NCBI GenBank assembly: GCA_015680685.1
Contig: MNCI01006080.1
Location: forward strand, 245,448-309,447
Direction: 5' to 3'
DNA from: Gnetum montanum
Lineage: Eukaryota; Streptophyta; Gnetopsida; Gnetales; Gnetaceae
DNA length: 64,000 nucleotides
In this document: in pieces, positions 12,133-23,784 of the stretch
Position numbering within the stretch: position 1 is the stretch's first letter
Layout of the letters: each line of letters starts with the position of its first letter
The notes under the pieces: generated by a model
Seen by the model: only the letters and a program-made list of their open reading frames with translations
Told to the model about the DNA's origin: nothing
Database searches by the model: none
Made by a program: the position numbers and the translations under genes

Positions 12133-12780
12133 NNNNNNNNNNNNNNNNNNNNNNNNNNNNNNNNNNNNNNNNNNNNNNNNNNNNNNNNNNNNNNNNNNNN
12201 NNNNNNNNNNNNNNNNNNNNNNNNNNNNNNNNNNNNNNNNNNNNNNNNNNNNNNNNNNNNNNNNNNNNNNNNNNNNNNNNNNNNNNNNNNNNNNNNNNNN
12301 NNNNNNNNNNNNNNNNNNNNNNNNNNNNNNNNNNNNNNNNNNNNNNNNNNNNNNNNNNNNNNNNNNNNNNNNNNNNNNNNNNNNNNNNNNNNNNNNNNNN
12401 NNNNNNNNNNNNNNNNNNNNNNNNNNNNNNNNNNNNNNNNNNNNNNNNNNNNNNNNNNNNNNNNNNNNNNNNNNNNNNNNNNNNNNNNNNNNNNNNNNNN
12501 NNNNNNNNNNNNNNNNNNNNNNNNNNNNNNNNNNNNNNNNNNNNNNNNNNNNNNNNNNNNNNNNNNNNNNNNNNNNNNNNNNNNNNNNNNNNNNNNNNNN
12601 NNNNNNNNNNNNNNNNNNNNNNNNNNNNNNNNNNNNNNNNNNNNNNNNNNNNNNNNNNNNNNNNNNNNNNNNNNNNNNNNNNNNNNNNNNNNNNNNNNNN
12701 NNNNNNNNNNNNNNNNNNNNNNNNNNNNNNNNNNNNNNNNNNNNNNNNNNNNNNNNNNNNNNNNNNNNNNNNNNNNNNNN
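12133..12780. other. Assembly gap (648 N)
   Basis: There are 648 consecutive unknown bases. Any reading frame across it is an artefact. Sequence just right of the gap (12,781-12,960) is visibly richer in GC and CA repeats than the gypsy sequence on either side, so the gap may hide a join between different sequences. Confidence 0.99.
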
Positions 12781-13596
12781 CACAACCGCACGCCGCAACA
12801 GCACACACACATACTCACATTAACTACTGAGTCTATTTGGAGGTATCTGGGCCTTGGTGTTGCCAGAGACCAGCAGGCACCTAAATCCTGTTCGAGGACA
12901 CTCATTGGCGGTCGCGTCCCAAACGGTCGCCAACACCAAGATTGTGAATTGTAGATTGCAAGTTATGGTCTCGACCTCCTTCACCGAAGTCAAAGAGAGG
13001 AGTTTCATTGAATGGAAAACCTCCTAGAGAAGGGTTCTCTAGTAGCTTATTATTACAATAGGAGTGGAGAATCATTAAATCTTTTTTCCTTCAAAAATTC
13101 ATAGCGGTTTTCTAATTGTCAATCTTGAACATGTTGTGCTTCAGTGAGATGTTAATCCTTGGCATCAGTATCTTGCACAACATACTTAGCATGATGTTCT
13201 AGAAGATCATATCATATAAGCATTTGGTTGAGCATGGTAGAAATGGATCAATCGGGTGGTAACATAATTTTGCCCTCCATGTCGCACAACCATAGCTATT
13301 CATCCTAGTGTAGGATGAAGGTGAAGTTTGGTACATACTCATTAGGATGAGCATATACTATTCAATACTGTTGAGGCATTGGCTAATAAGCTCTATCAGA
13401 CTTTGGTGGAGAATTGCTCCTATGAGAAGAAGACATTTTCAATTAGAAAAATAAAAATCATAGTGTGCTTTTAAATATTATTGTAGTAATCTTAAGATGC
13501 GATGTGACTCTAAGGTTCATTCCAATGATTTAAATAATTTCACTATGTCCTAGATAGTGCACGAAACAACCAAAAATTCCCTAGCAACGATGCCAA
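12781..13596 (-). mobile_element. 5' leader region of gypsy element B
   Basis: 13,275-13,596 matches 2600-2925 base for base with scattered changes. It ends at the primer-binding-like site TTGGCATCGTTGCTAGGGAA on the minus strand (about 13,577-13,596), directly beside LTR B. 12,781-13,270 is not matched elsewhere in the window and has no recognised coding sequence. Confidence 0.6.
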
Positions 13597-14460
13597 TGAT
13601 GAGAGATGAGATACCCCTACGCCGAACCATATGAATTGCTAAAGCATTTACGTGCAATTCAGTTGAATTCAATGGACCTTTAGTTATTTAGTACACTAGT
13701 TCTTGTAGGAAGTGAAATGGGTGTTGAGAATGTTTGTTGTCTTCCCAACTACACTTGTGAGGCTCAAGGGTATGGTTTAAGTGCAATTTAGGTACATGAT
13801 TTTTATTGTTTTATGTTTTATAGATGTAATCACCTACAACAAGAATGAAGAGTAGAGTAACTTAAAATCAAATTCGTTTGCTGCTTATCTAGCCTAACAC
13901 AAGTAACCATTCCACTTTCCTGAACACATACAACGCTGTGAGGCTACCAAATGTTAAGCATTGCTAGATTACCAAGTACTACATGTATGCTCGATGTGGT
14001 CGTGCTTATGTTCATTAACTACTGGAAATAAATTGCTTAACTTTATGCATTAAAGTAAAAAACATGAAAGTAAAGTGCATAGAAGAAAATATCAATTTAT
14101 TCTCAATGTTACAAGGATTGTGAAAAGAGTTTAGTTTTATTCCCATCACACTGCTACGCTCAAGTACATCAGTGTTCAAATAAAGAATCGTATATACTTA
14201 GACTCCTTCTACGGGCACTTAGAAAATATTCTAATTTTGGAGAAAATAAACAGCAAGAGCTTCACTACTTTGATTGAAAATGACCAAAAAAATGACTCCA
14301 AACTAATGGTAGATCAGGAGCCCAAGTGCTATATTTATAGGCCAAAGTATATTCCCCGATGTCGGATACTCGACATCGCATCAAGGTGCTAACGTCAAAT
14401 GCCCGATGTCATAGCTTCAACGTCATGTACCTGATGTTGGAGCATAACAAAAATGCTTTT
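13597..14460 (-). repeat. 5' LTR (B) of gypsy element B
   Basis: This is the second copy of the 865-bp LTR at 2926-3790, aligned over its whole length, with TATA context CCTATAAATATAG on the minus strand. The left terminus TGATGA (13,597) is intact. At the right end the copy follows LTR A to AAAATGCTTTT and then lacks the terminal CATCA, running straight into another LTR fragment at 14,461. Confidence 0.8.
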
Positions 14461-15128
14461 AATTAGCTTTTTTATGATTTTATCTTTTTACTAAATGATT
14501 GAGTAAATTAAGATTTAATACTTAAATTAACTACTTTATTACCTAACTACCTGAACGTAAATTATCTATTCCCACTTTCTATACACATGTTGAACCTACA
14601 CTAACACTAATGAGTTACCAAGTGTCTACTATAGGGTGTACTAACTATCCACTATTGGGATTACCAAGCGTTAATATATTTTGCTCGAAGTGGTCATACT
14701 CACATTGCTTACAAATTATAATATTAATTACTTAATATCAATAAAGTAAATTGGATGTAAAGTAAATAGTGAGGAAGTAAAGTTATGCTAATTCAAGTGC
14801 TACAATGCATAGAAGAAATCTTGATTTTATTTCTATTCATGCAAATGCATCCAGGTACATATGCACTTGAATAAAATACCATACAGTCACTTGAATCCAT
14901 GTTGCAAGCACTTAGAGGGAGAATATTCTAACTTCTACAAAAAGAAACTATAAGGGTTTGGCTAAGAAAATGACCAAAAGGTGCCATAAATGCAAGTTGT
15001 GTGCAAATTTGTATAGGTAATGCCTATGTCAATGTCAACGTACCGACGTTAATGCATCCTAAGGTACGTCGATGGGGCTACGTCAATAGGGCTACATTGA
15101 CACAGGTTGTCTTATTGATGTTTCATCA
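14461..15128 (-). repeat. Partial gypsy LTR (C), fused to LTR B
   Basis: It is more divergent than A and B but shares ordered motifs with LTR A (TTACTTAA, ACCAAG, AAGTGGTCAT, then the polyadenylation-like region) and with LTR D on the opposite strand. The right end TCATCA (15,123-15,128) fits the family terminus. Its U5 end is missing, because LTR B begins where it should continue. Confidence 0.6.
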
Positions 15129-16176
15129 TTAATAGATAGGTTGGAGGCATATATTCACACTATTTCTAATAGGGTTTACTGGGTATTGTAAAGTCTACCT
15201 TTTGTATTAATTATCAAAAGTTACTAATGTTAAGGTTGAAATTTGATGGTTATTGCATGAAATAAAATGATATTTGATAAAAGTGCACTTTAAAAAAGGG
15301 AAAAGTGAAGGATAGAAAGCATACTCTGTGCAACTAAAATCCTTCAAAAATTCCATAATCAGACTAGTATTTACCTCAATTCATTTACCAAATGAACAAA
15401 ACCATTCATACGAAAACTTCAAGGGAATTAAAAATTGAAACTGTTAGCCAATGAAACCATCAAACGAAAAATCAAGATACAATATAGAAAATCCTATTGA
15501 ACAAGGACAAAGATCTTGGTAATACAATTTAATCAAATATATTGTGTAAACACTTTTACAACATAGCAAAGATTAGATGTGTCATAAACCTTTAAATTTA
15601 AATCCAAAAGAACTATAGATAGTAAATTCCTTAAGTCTTACTTTATTTGAAAGGGTCCAAACTCAAGTGACAAGGACGAAACTCTTTTTAATGGAGGGGA
15701 AAGTGTAAGATGTATGCTTTGTTGGTAGATCGAGAGCTACTTTCTTTAAGTAGAAAGAATGAAGGAAACATGTTAATGCAATTAGGTTGCATGCTAGATG
15801 GTAAAACTATTTGCAAACCTAATTTGTGTGATCACACATGGATGCATAGGTAATTAGTGCAAACGAAATGCTAATGTGGTTCCCATACTCCTTTCTTATC
15901 TCATCTCTCAATGCATATAAACAAGAGGGATGATTCCTTTCATAGATTGAAATAATGTAGAGTGTGATGCTTCCTTGGGTATACCTTTGGTGAGTAGGGT
16001 GATTCCATTCCTAAAGTTAGTAACATGTTGTGTAATTGATGTAACTAGTATGACATATAATGAATTGTATGTTGGACTTATGGCCATGACTTTGTACTAA
16101 AGCTATGATAATCCACTTAATCGAATGTTATTTGCCTATATCATTGTTATAAGATAATTAATGTATCATCATACTA
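15129..16176. other. AT-rich region without recognised genes
   Basis: Both strands were read. No domain, splice-consistent frame or repeat with another part of the window was recognised. It separates the gypsy cluster from the 128-bp array. Confidence 0.5.
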
Positions 16177-16944
16177 TTCTTGATTTTATATCAACTGTAC
16201 ATTTCTGGATGCTATCTAGGACATGGATACAAGAACTTAGTAGTGTTAATGTGGTAAACCATAAACCGATCCACATCTGTTACGTGATAGATGCATGACA
16301 GATGTTCTTGATTTTATATTAACCATAGGTTTTTGGATGCTATCTAGGACATGGATACAAGAATTTAGTAGTGTCAATGTGGTAAACTATAAACCGATCG
16401 ACATCTGTTACATGATAAATGCATGACAAATGTTCTTGATTTTATATTAACCGTATGTTTCTGGATGCTATCTAGGACATGGATACAAGGATTTAGTAGT
16501 GTCAATGTGGTAAACCATAAACTGATCCACATCTGTTACGTGATAGATGCATGACAAATGTTCTTGATTTTATATCAACCGTACATTTTTGGATGCTATC
16601 TAGGACATGGATATAAGAATTTAGTAGTGTCAATGTGGTACACCATAAACTGATCCACATCTGTTACGTGATAGATGCATGACAGATGTTCTTGATTTTA
16701 TATCAATCGTACATTTCTGGATGCTATCTAGGACATGGATACAAGAATTTAGTAGTGTCAATGTGGTACACCATAAAGTGATCCACATCTATTACGTGAT
16801 AGATGCATGACAGATGTTCTTGATTTTATATCAACCATATGTTTTTGGATACTATCTAGGACATGGATACAAGAATTTAGTAGTGTCAACGTGGCAAACC
16901 ATAAATCGATCCACATCTGCTATGTGGTAGATGCATGATAGATG
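16177..16944. repeat. Six-unit tandem array, period exactly 128 bp
   Basis: TTCTTGATTTTATAT begins at 16,177, 16,305, 16,433, 16,561, 16,689 and 16,817, so all five spacings are 128 bp with no indel. Units share GGATGCTATCTAGGACATGG, TTTAGTAGTGTCAATGTGG and ACGTGATAGATGCATGACA. Changes are mostly single transitions such as CGTA/CATA. No coding frame persists through the array. Confidence 0.95.
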
Positions 16945-18278
16945 AGGGTATGCATGGCATACATACATACCCATATGAAGTGCTCTAGCTTAAAAAAATT
17001 ATAAGTATATGTGATAATATATATAAAATTTGTAAAATTAAGAAATTGAGCACTCAACCTTACACTTACTATTACAATTGTGTACCATTGTTCTAGGAAG
17101 GTTGGTTCACACATAAAATATATATATTTTTATTATTTGAACATCTGTCTTTAGGTCCCACCCTTTTGCTAGCAAGTGCGTGCATGGTCAAGACAGTCAT
17201 GGAATGTACATGGATAAATTACATGGAATGACCCATGAATTGTTGTGGATGGGTTTATGGTTTTGTATGTCAACAGCTTTGTCTGCACCCGAAGAAAATC
17301 AAGGATTTTGAGTGGATACGAACATGTTCTTACAAATGAGGTAGCCCTCATTGACTCAACCTTATCCTATTAACATACCCATCGTTGCAAACGAAATACG
17401 TAGCATCGCGGAAACATGTTACGTGAAAGCAGGGAATGTTCATGCGAGAGACAAACGCTAACACGATAATTGATCGTTGATGCTGGATTAAGTGACCACC
17501 GCAGACAACCCATGTACACGTAGCCATATGATTAATGAATTAATTATTAACATATCGTCGTCAGTCATGGCAAAACGGTTGAAAAGCGGGACTCATGTCT
17601 GGAGCGAAGAAGGGGCGTGACCAGAGATAAGCTGGCATCACACGTAACCCATGCAAGGAAACTCATGCTACGCTGCGCCATACAAGTGGGAGGGGCGGAG
17701 CCACTCACAGAGCACACACACACACGCTCAGATAACAACAAAAACGACGTCGTCTGTCCACCTACCGCAACCTCAACTCAACCACCGTCACCATACCATT
17801 TGCACGCCACATAAGCACATGCAAGAAAGAGAGAGAGAAAAGTCTAGAAATAAAAATAGTCATTTAGAGGTTCAATATTCATGTTCTCAAGGCAATGTCT
17901 TAGGATGGTTGGTAGATCGTAGGGGTGGACTGGAGGGTCGGTAAACTCTTATTGAAAAATGACACTTGGATGTACCAAAATAACAACATATATCATCAGC
18001 ATTTCACTTGTGATTGAAGAATCAATGGGAAACGTGGAATTGATGATTGGAATCCTTAGTGGGAATGTGATAGATCTAACATTAATGGGCCTTAAACTAC
18101 TGCACAAATATTGGAGTTTAGGTGTAACAAGTATCAAAATTGGTGGAGATCTAAGGCTAGGAAAGCAAGCTTAACCTCTTTAGGGTGGCTACACTTAGGA
18201 TTGAAACCAAGTCTTATAACTTTACAAACAAGTACTTTGCTATCACCCCATGTGATGACCCTTACGTACACAACAATA
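16945..18278. other. Gene-poor region with a GC-richer patch
   Basis: No gene was recognised. 17,560-17,820 is richer in GC, with an ACGACGTCGT palindrome and CA repeats, and might be an old promoter or exon remnant. The frames of 60-97 residues here have no family resemblance. Confidence 0.4.
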
Positions 18279-18345
18279 AGGTGTTAGTCTAGTGGTAAGA
18301 ATCTTAGCCTAGTAATTCTAGGTCACAAGTTTGATTCTACTAGGT
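18279..18345 (+). mobile_element. tRNA-like head of a SINE
   Basis: TAGTCTAGTGG at 18,285-18,295 fits the RNA polymerase III box A consensus exactly. AGTTTGATTCT at 18,328-18,338 is a box B-like site 43 bases on, close to tRNA spacing. This is the standard head of tRNA-derived SINEs. It runs directly into the 110-bp tandem body units. Confidence 0.7.
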
Positions 18346-18655
18346 AGTACTAAGTTATAAAAAATTTTATAAAAGGAATTTTAAAACCCCTTGGATAGAT
18401 CTAAGGAATCTCCAACAGACTCCTAAAATACTTAACATGTTCGATTCTACTAGATAGCACTAAGTTATAAAGAATTTTATAAAAAGAAATTTGAAACCTC
18501 GTGGATAGATCTAAGGAATCTCTAATAGACTCCTAAAAGACTTAATAGGTTCGATTCTACCAGATAGCATTAAGTTATACAAAATTTTATAAAAGAAATT
18601 TTGAAACTCCTTGGATAGATCTAAGAAATCTCCAAACGAGACAGACTCCTCAGCA
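18329..18655 (+). repeat. Three 110-bp tandem units (SINE body)
   Basis: GATTCTAC begins at 18,333, 18,443 and 18,553. Each unit continues AGATAGCACTAAGTTATA, a TTTTATAAAAG-like stretch, TTGGATAGATCTAAG and GACTCCTAAAA. The first unit contains box B of the SINE head, so the reiteration starts inside the tRNA-like part. Confidence 0.9.
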
Positions 18656-18739
18656 TCTTTAGAATAGCCATGCTCAGGATTGCAACAAGATCTTACAACT
18701 TTCAAAACTCACTTGGATGGTCCGTGCAGACAATAATCT

Positions 18740-19150
18740 CCAAGTGATGGATGGTCCGTGCAGCCAACGCAACACAACTCACAGCACTAATAACCAAAAA
18801 CGCCAAGGACAAACCCAGCCAGCCAGGCAAGCCAACGTGGCCCGCCAAGCTACATATTACGGCACGTGATAAAAACCTCTGTGGGCCCCGCGACACCGCC
18901 AGCTGGGAACCAGATAACACGTTAAATTCGGGGAAAGCTAAAATGGGCAGACCAGTAATACGACGAACGTGAAACAACACAAGAGAACGAGAAGAAGAAG
19001 GAAAAGCAGGGTCACCGACAGGGCCAACGCAGAAGCAAAGAGAACAGCAGACGCAGAAGCAGAAATTTCTGTGCTGCTGCTGCGACTGCAGTATTATTTA
19101 CAATTTGAAATTATTTTTTATATGTATCGAAAACGTTCTTCTTCTTCTTC
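18740..19150 (+). promoter_or_regulatory. Candidate promoter of the EDR1-like kinase gene
   Basis: The region is markedly GC- and CpG-richer than its surroundings. It has a G-box CACGTG (18,863-18,868), a second ACGTG at 18,968 and TATA-like sequence (TTATATGTA, about 19,117). A CT-rich leader with CTTCTT repeats follows from 19,137. This is the layout of a plant core promoter and 5' leader. The distance to the coding start (about 16 kb) makes the link to the kinase gene an inference. Confidence 0.45.
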
Positions 19151-19600
19151 TTGTTCTTCGTTCGTTCATTCGTTCTCGTTCTTTCGTCTTTACGACTGGA
19201 ATTCCGCGAGAGGCGAGAGTAGAAGCAAGCAAATCTCTTCTGTGTTCTCCCTCCTGATACGTACATGTGTTATCGTCAAAAAATCTGTTTGGCTGTTGTG
19301 TTTTTGTTTTTCTGCTTCGCTCTTGTTTTCGTTTTCTTCGTCGTCGTTTTGCTTCTTCATCATCTTCCTTTTCCTCATCATAAGCACCGGCATCGGCATC
19401 AGCATCGGCATCATATCCTCTCCCTTATTTTTATGCGGAATAGAAGATCCATCGTGACAACGAACGCTGCGGCCGCCTCTTTTTGCTTTGATTTGTCTGC
19501 GCCGCACCAGGAAGATCGCGCTACTTATCTTTCTTCTTTTGTTGTCTACTTTGACGCTGCCGCCGTCGTTGGATCTGGCGCCGATTCGTCGTTCAAGGCG
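19137..19600 (+). other. Candidate non-coding first exon (5' leader)
   Basis: A CT/TTC-rich, CpG-containing, apparently single-copy stretch (including GCGGCCGC at 19,471) ends in the donor GGC|GTAAGTG at 19,601. Overlapping open frames exist on both strands, but their residues are low-complexity and match no family. If spliced to the acceptor at 35,170-35,171 the leader intron would be about 15.6 kb. Confidence 0.4.
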
Positions 19601-22600
19601 TAAGTGTAAGTGCAAGTGCAAGCAAGGCGTCCGTTTTGTTCTTTGTTGCCGTGTATGCTATACTATAATACCCCTTGCTTTTAAATTGATTGTTTTCTTG
19701 TTTCCGAGAGACCGTTTTGGAGCATGGCTGGCCTTTCAGCGCCACACTGCGTATCTGTTAAAAGCATTTCGGTCGTTCGTCTATAAATTATGTCCAATGT
19801 GTTGATTGTTCTAGCTAATAGGCGGCTCTTATGAAATGAAGTTTCTTACCTCTTACGTTTTCGGATTCTTTAATTCCCCTGGCTTTGTGTTATCTACTCA
19901 ATTATCATTTCCACAATAGTACTTACACAGAGGCACCAGGGAACGGTACGTGTTATCTAGAATATATGGAAACTCCGGTCATATTGGATGGTCTCTGTAT
20001 GGAGCAGAGGATCTCCATGAACTCAAAGGAACCTTTTTAGATTTGGTGTATTTTTGTCCTTTGAATAATTCCTTGAAACGCACGAAAGTTTTTTACTGGT
20101 GTGCGCGCCGTCACACACGAAATAACACTCGTCACACAAGGGATAGAAACCTTTGTTGTTTCAGACGCGGTCATTTGGTTTTACGAAAGGAAACGGGTTT
20201 CAATCCTTTTAGAAAACGTCCGCATAGCTGAAACCAAGGAGAGTTTTTGAATATGATTTACGTTTATTGTAAACGAGTCTTGGTTTGCTTTACAATCGAT
20301 TTGTTTGACGATGATATTTTTAACAATTTATGTTTACAGCATTTCCAAACTTTTTGCTTTAGGTTCGTATGTACATTTGGATGTAGTAATTTGCACCCAG
20401 GCTTCTCAGGATTTCACTTTCAAAGATTGGTTTACGTAGCATTGGGCATGAGACATGTGCATCTCTTTAGGTTCTGCAGGTATGGTATGTGCTTTCATCT
20501 TTGGTTGATTTGGGGTCCTTTTAGGATTATTGGATTCTAGATTAAAATTTGTTGCCATTAACAATTACATTTTGTTTAATAAATTGTTGAATTTTAAGTT
20601 TCCATCACACAAAAATTTTGGTAGTGCGAAACCAAAGAAAATTTATGTTAACACTCAAACATAGATTAAAAATGCAGATTGGGATTGTGATCTAGATGAT
20701 TCTGGATCACACTCTAGAAAAAAATGTATTGAATCAGATCCAAATTGTGATCGTGAGTGCAGCACAATCCATAGAAAAATACGCGTTTTAAAATTGTCAG
20801 TTTGGAATCAGATTTGCATGATTCCATAGTTGTGTATTTGGCTGTCATTGCCTATTTGTGTCTGTGTCTTCTTGCAGTCAGTTTCATCTGACAAAACCAC
20901 CCAAATTGAGTGAAACATGAACATCTATGCTGGCAATGACTCTTTGAATGGTATTCAGTGGTTTAGGCACCATTTTCAACTACATTGGTGGTAGTTCAAC
21001 ATTGAAGACTGTCAGAATTCTTACTTGGTGGTTTTGGCACTCATAAGTAGTGTAATATGAGTGTGAATATGACTGCTAACAATGTCAACGCCTTTGGTTA
21101 GGAAGGTGACGAAAGTATTCAACATCGTTATTGCTAGCCTACCATAGTTGTGGATGCAGTTTGTGTAGTCTCTGCCCATGCTTGTGCCACTTAATGCATG
21201 CCATGTTCCCAATGAAGCTATCCAACAGCAGAAAAAGTAGCATGAAAATAAGATACCTTACTTTCCTTCCTTATGTGAATGTATTGTATATATTTTTGAA
21301 TGTTTTTGTTAACAGAAGTGTGTTTATTGCAAAAATATTTTAAAATCTTTGTTTTGAATGGTTTCTTCTTGTATGATTTTACATGATTCTAGTTGTGATT
21401 CCAAATGATCCACGATCTGGAACCTTTTGCCTGGAAAGGCTATTGACAATCTGATCTACATTTTTAATCTATGCATTCAATATTCACATTTGGTGTGAAT
21501 ACGATGTCTCAATAAAAAGTTTGCACAATCAAACTATGATATAACAAATAATCTTGCATATGTTTATACAATATGAAATCAGAGTATAATGCAACCAATC
21601 TAAGATCACAAAAAAAAAAAAGAAAGAAAGAAAAAAAAGAAATAAACTAGGTGGACAGTGCACACCAAGTTTTATAGTGGTTTGGTGTGGGCCTAGTTCA
21701 CTTTGCAGGGCTATCCAATCTCTTCAATCCCTAGGTTCACTTCTAATCTTCAAGTACATGAAGACCAAACATTGGTTTCAAGGGTTTCCAGTTTCCCTTT
21801 TGTACAACTAGGATTTTAGGGCAAAAATCCTCAAACGAGATCTCACAAAACAAGCAGGGTTTTGTTTGAAACTTAACGATCTCACGATGGATCAGATTGC
21901 ACCTAATAGATACACAAAACATGTAGATAATAAGGAGATTCATGGTTTAAGATACAAAGACATAAAAATGTTTTTGGTTCAACTCTTTTTCATAAACATT
22001 CAAAGTGTTCTTGTGAGCCCCATTCGATCTTGCTTGTTGTTGTTGAAAGAGTGGTCTTCTTCCAATGATCCATCTTCACTTGGGCGTCAATGGGCAAGAG
22101 AGTTGTGATTCCCATGGAGAAACATCCCACCCTTGGAGCTAAGTGGCAATATTCAATCTTCAATGCTTTGTTTGTTTCACAACGTTCAAGGGACTTTTTG
22201 GCCTTTTCTTCATATATTTTTTTTCTCCTTTTTTTCTTGATCAGTTGACCTTAGATGAGGGTAGTTGACCTATGGTATTGTTTGGTCGATTGATGCATGG
22301 TCAGTTGACTTTACACTTCCACTTGCAAAAGCTGAACTCTCAGCTTAGTTGTCCTACATGATCTTGGGTGTTCGGAATTGGGCGACTATCATGGATTGTT
22401 TATCTTGGCTCGGTTGACCTTTGGTAGGGTTGGTCGACCTATAGTCCGGTGACCTTATGAGTAACGCATTTTTTGTGCCCTGAACTTGCCATCAATTCGG
22501 GTATGTCAACCTATGAATGGGTTGGTTGACGTTAGATTAGGTTAGTTGATTGAACTAGTGATGCACTTTCCTTTTCCTTTAAACTTTGCTAGCTCCTCGG

Positions 22601-23089
22601 TACAATGAGAATTTGGTCATGCCAGCATTTGGCTTGAAGATCTCCAATAAATAATATGCATTTTGTCATTCCAAATCACCAATTTGATCAACAAGAACTG
22701 CCAAAAGAGAATATTAAACTAGAAAAACTCTATAGACTAAGATTACAACATGATTTATGCTACAACAACACTTTTAGGCTTCTCAAGCCTAGAAAACCTC
22801 ATCTGCATGAATGGTGTAAGAACCAATAATTGGAAAAAGTTTCATCACAAAAAAAAAAAAAAAAGACAAACTTGAACCAATTTGTATCTTCATTTACAAA
22901 ACTCAAGAAAAATGTACATTTGAGACAGAAATGAGAAATGTACTTTTTTGTTAGAAGTGACAATGGTAGACCAATATAGTCCTTTCTTAGCTCTTAGACT
23001 TGTAGCACTTTTGATGCTCTAGACACCCCAAATCCATTCGAGTCCACTCTAGAGTTTGTGGGCATTGCTATAAAACCTTTCCTCTTGGG
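19601..23089 (+). other. Proposed leader intron, left part
   Basis: No host coding sequence was recognised. 19,601-21,600 reads as low-copy AT-rich DNA. 21,600-22,850 looks LTR-like (listed separately). Confidence 0.4.
21600..22850 (-). repeat. LTR-like region, family unknown
   Basis: A-rich blocks lie at both ends. Near the left end is a 'ttttatagtggtttggtgtgggcct' type phrase like that in the R region of the copia LTRs when read on the minus strand. Further right, TTGACCT/GTTGACC motifs recur at least six times (22,244-22,550), as in U3 regions of some plant LTRs. No matching second copy, primer site or target duplication was found. Confidence 0.3.
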
Positions 23090-23094
23090 TAGTA
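23090..23094. repeat. Target-site duplication TAGTA (left)
   Basis: Five bases immediately left of the copia 5' LTR. The same TAGTA occurs at 28,466-28,470 after the 3' LTR. A 5-bp duplication is the norm for Ty1/copia integration. Confidence 0.85.
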
Positions 23095-23755
23095 TGTTGG
23101 AAAAATGAAGACAAATACATTATTATTATTTGTTGTATTTTCTTTTATGTTTTTTTAAAGGATGTTGCCTTTTAAATAATGATATGAAGAAAAAAAATAC
23201 AAAGGGGTTAGTTTGTAAAGTGATGTTTATGTGGGGATGTGTTTTATCCCACATGTGTTAGGATTGGGATTTGGTCCCAATGTTTCCTTAGAAATAGAAG
23301 GCTTGGGGTAGCCTTTAAGGGTGTGTTTTTGATGTAGAAGCATTATATTGAGGTTTTACCTTGGAGACAAGAGTATGAGATTTGAGATCTATTGGAGTAA
23401 TAGATTGGGTGCTTGGAAAGGCTATAAGGACGACTTGTGTCTTTAAGATTTGAGTAGAATAGAAGGCAGATCAACATTGTTGTGGAGGTAGGGTAAAAAG
23501 GGCTGGAACCATGTAAATCTGTGTATTCTTGTGCTATTTTCATTCTGCTTTTACAGAAAATGTTTGTTGGAGTTTACAATGTTTTTTTTTAGTGATTTAC
23601 AACATCTATTGATCTGCTACAGCGTGATATTTTCTACCTTTAACATTTTATTTAGATCTATAGTGTTCTAATAATTTCTCCAGAGCTTCTCTAGTGTTAT
23701 TTTCAGATCTGATTTGTTGATTGTTTTATTGAAACTATCGCTTCCAATTATAACA
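23095..23755 (+). repeat. Copia 5' LTR
   Basis: Begins TGTTGGAAAAATG and ends TATAACA. It matches 27,792-28,465 throughout and also the minus-strand copy at 39,885-40,538. The TATA-box position reads CCTTAGAAATAGAAGG, where the 40-kb copy keeps CCTTATAAATAGAAGG, so the promoter core is mutated here. Confidence 0.92.
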
Positions 23756-23784
23756 ACTAGTATTGAAGCTAGATCTAAAGAGAT

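Noticed and set aside
12078-12954. Long open frames on both strands across 12.1-12.9 kb
   Set aside because: They consist almost entirely of the 648-N gap and have no real coding content.
16177-16944. CRISPR-like array
   Set aside because: Units are contiguous 128-bp repeats without unique spacers, in plant nuclear DNA.
17617-17944. Frames of 65 and 97 residues in the GC-richer patch
   Set aside because: Two overlapping frames have equal merit, no domain, CA-repeat-derived His/Thr runs, and no splice or promoter support.
19190-19621. Overlapping 110-160 residue frames on both strands at 19.0-19.8 kb
   Set aside because: They arise from CT- and CpG-rich leader sequence with few stops. Residues are low-complexity (Phe/Leu/Ser or Lys/Arg runs) and match no family.
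21600-22850. Complete LTR retrotransposon
   Set aside because: Only LTR-like features are visible. There is no internal coding region, partner LTR or target duplication.
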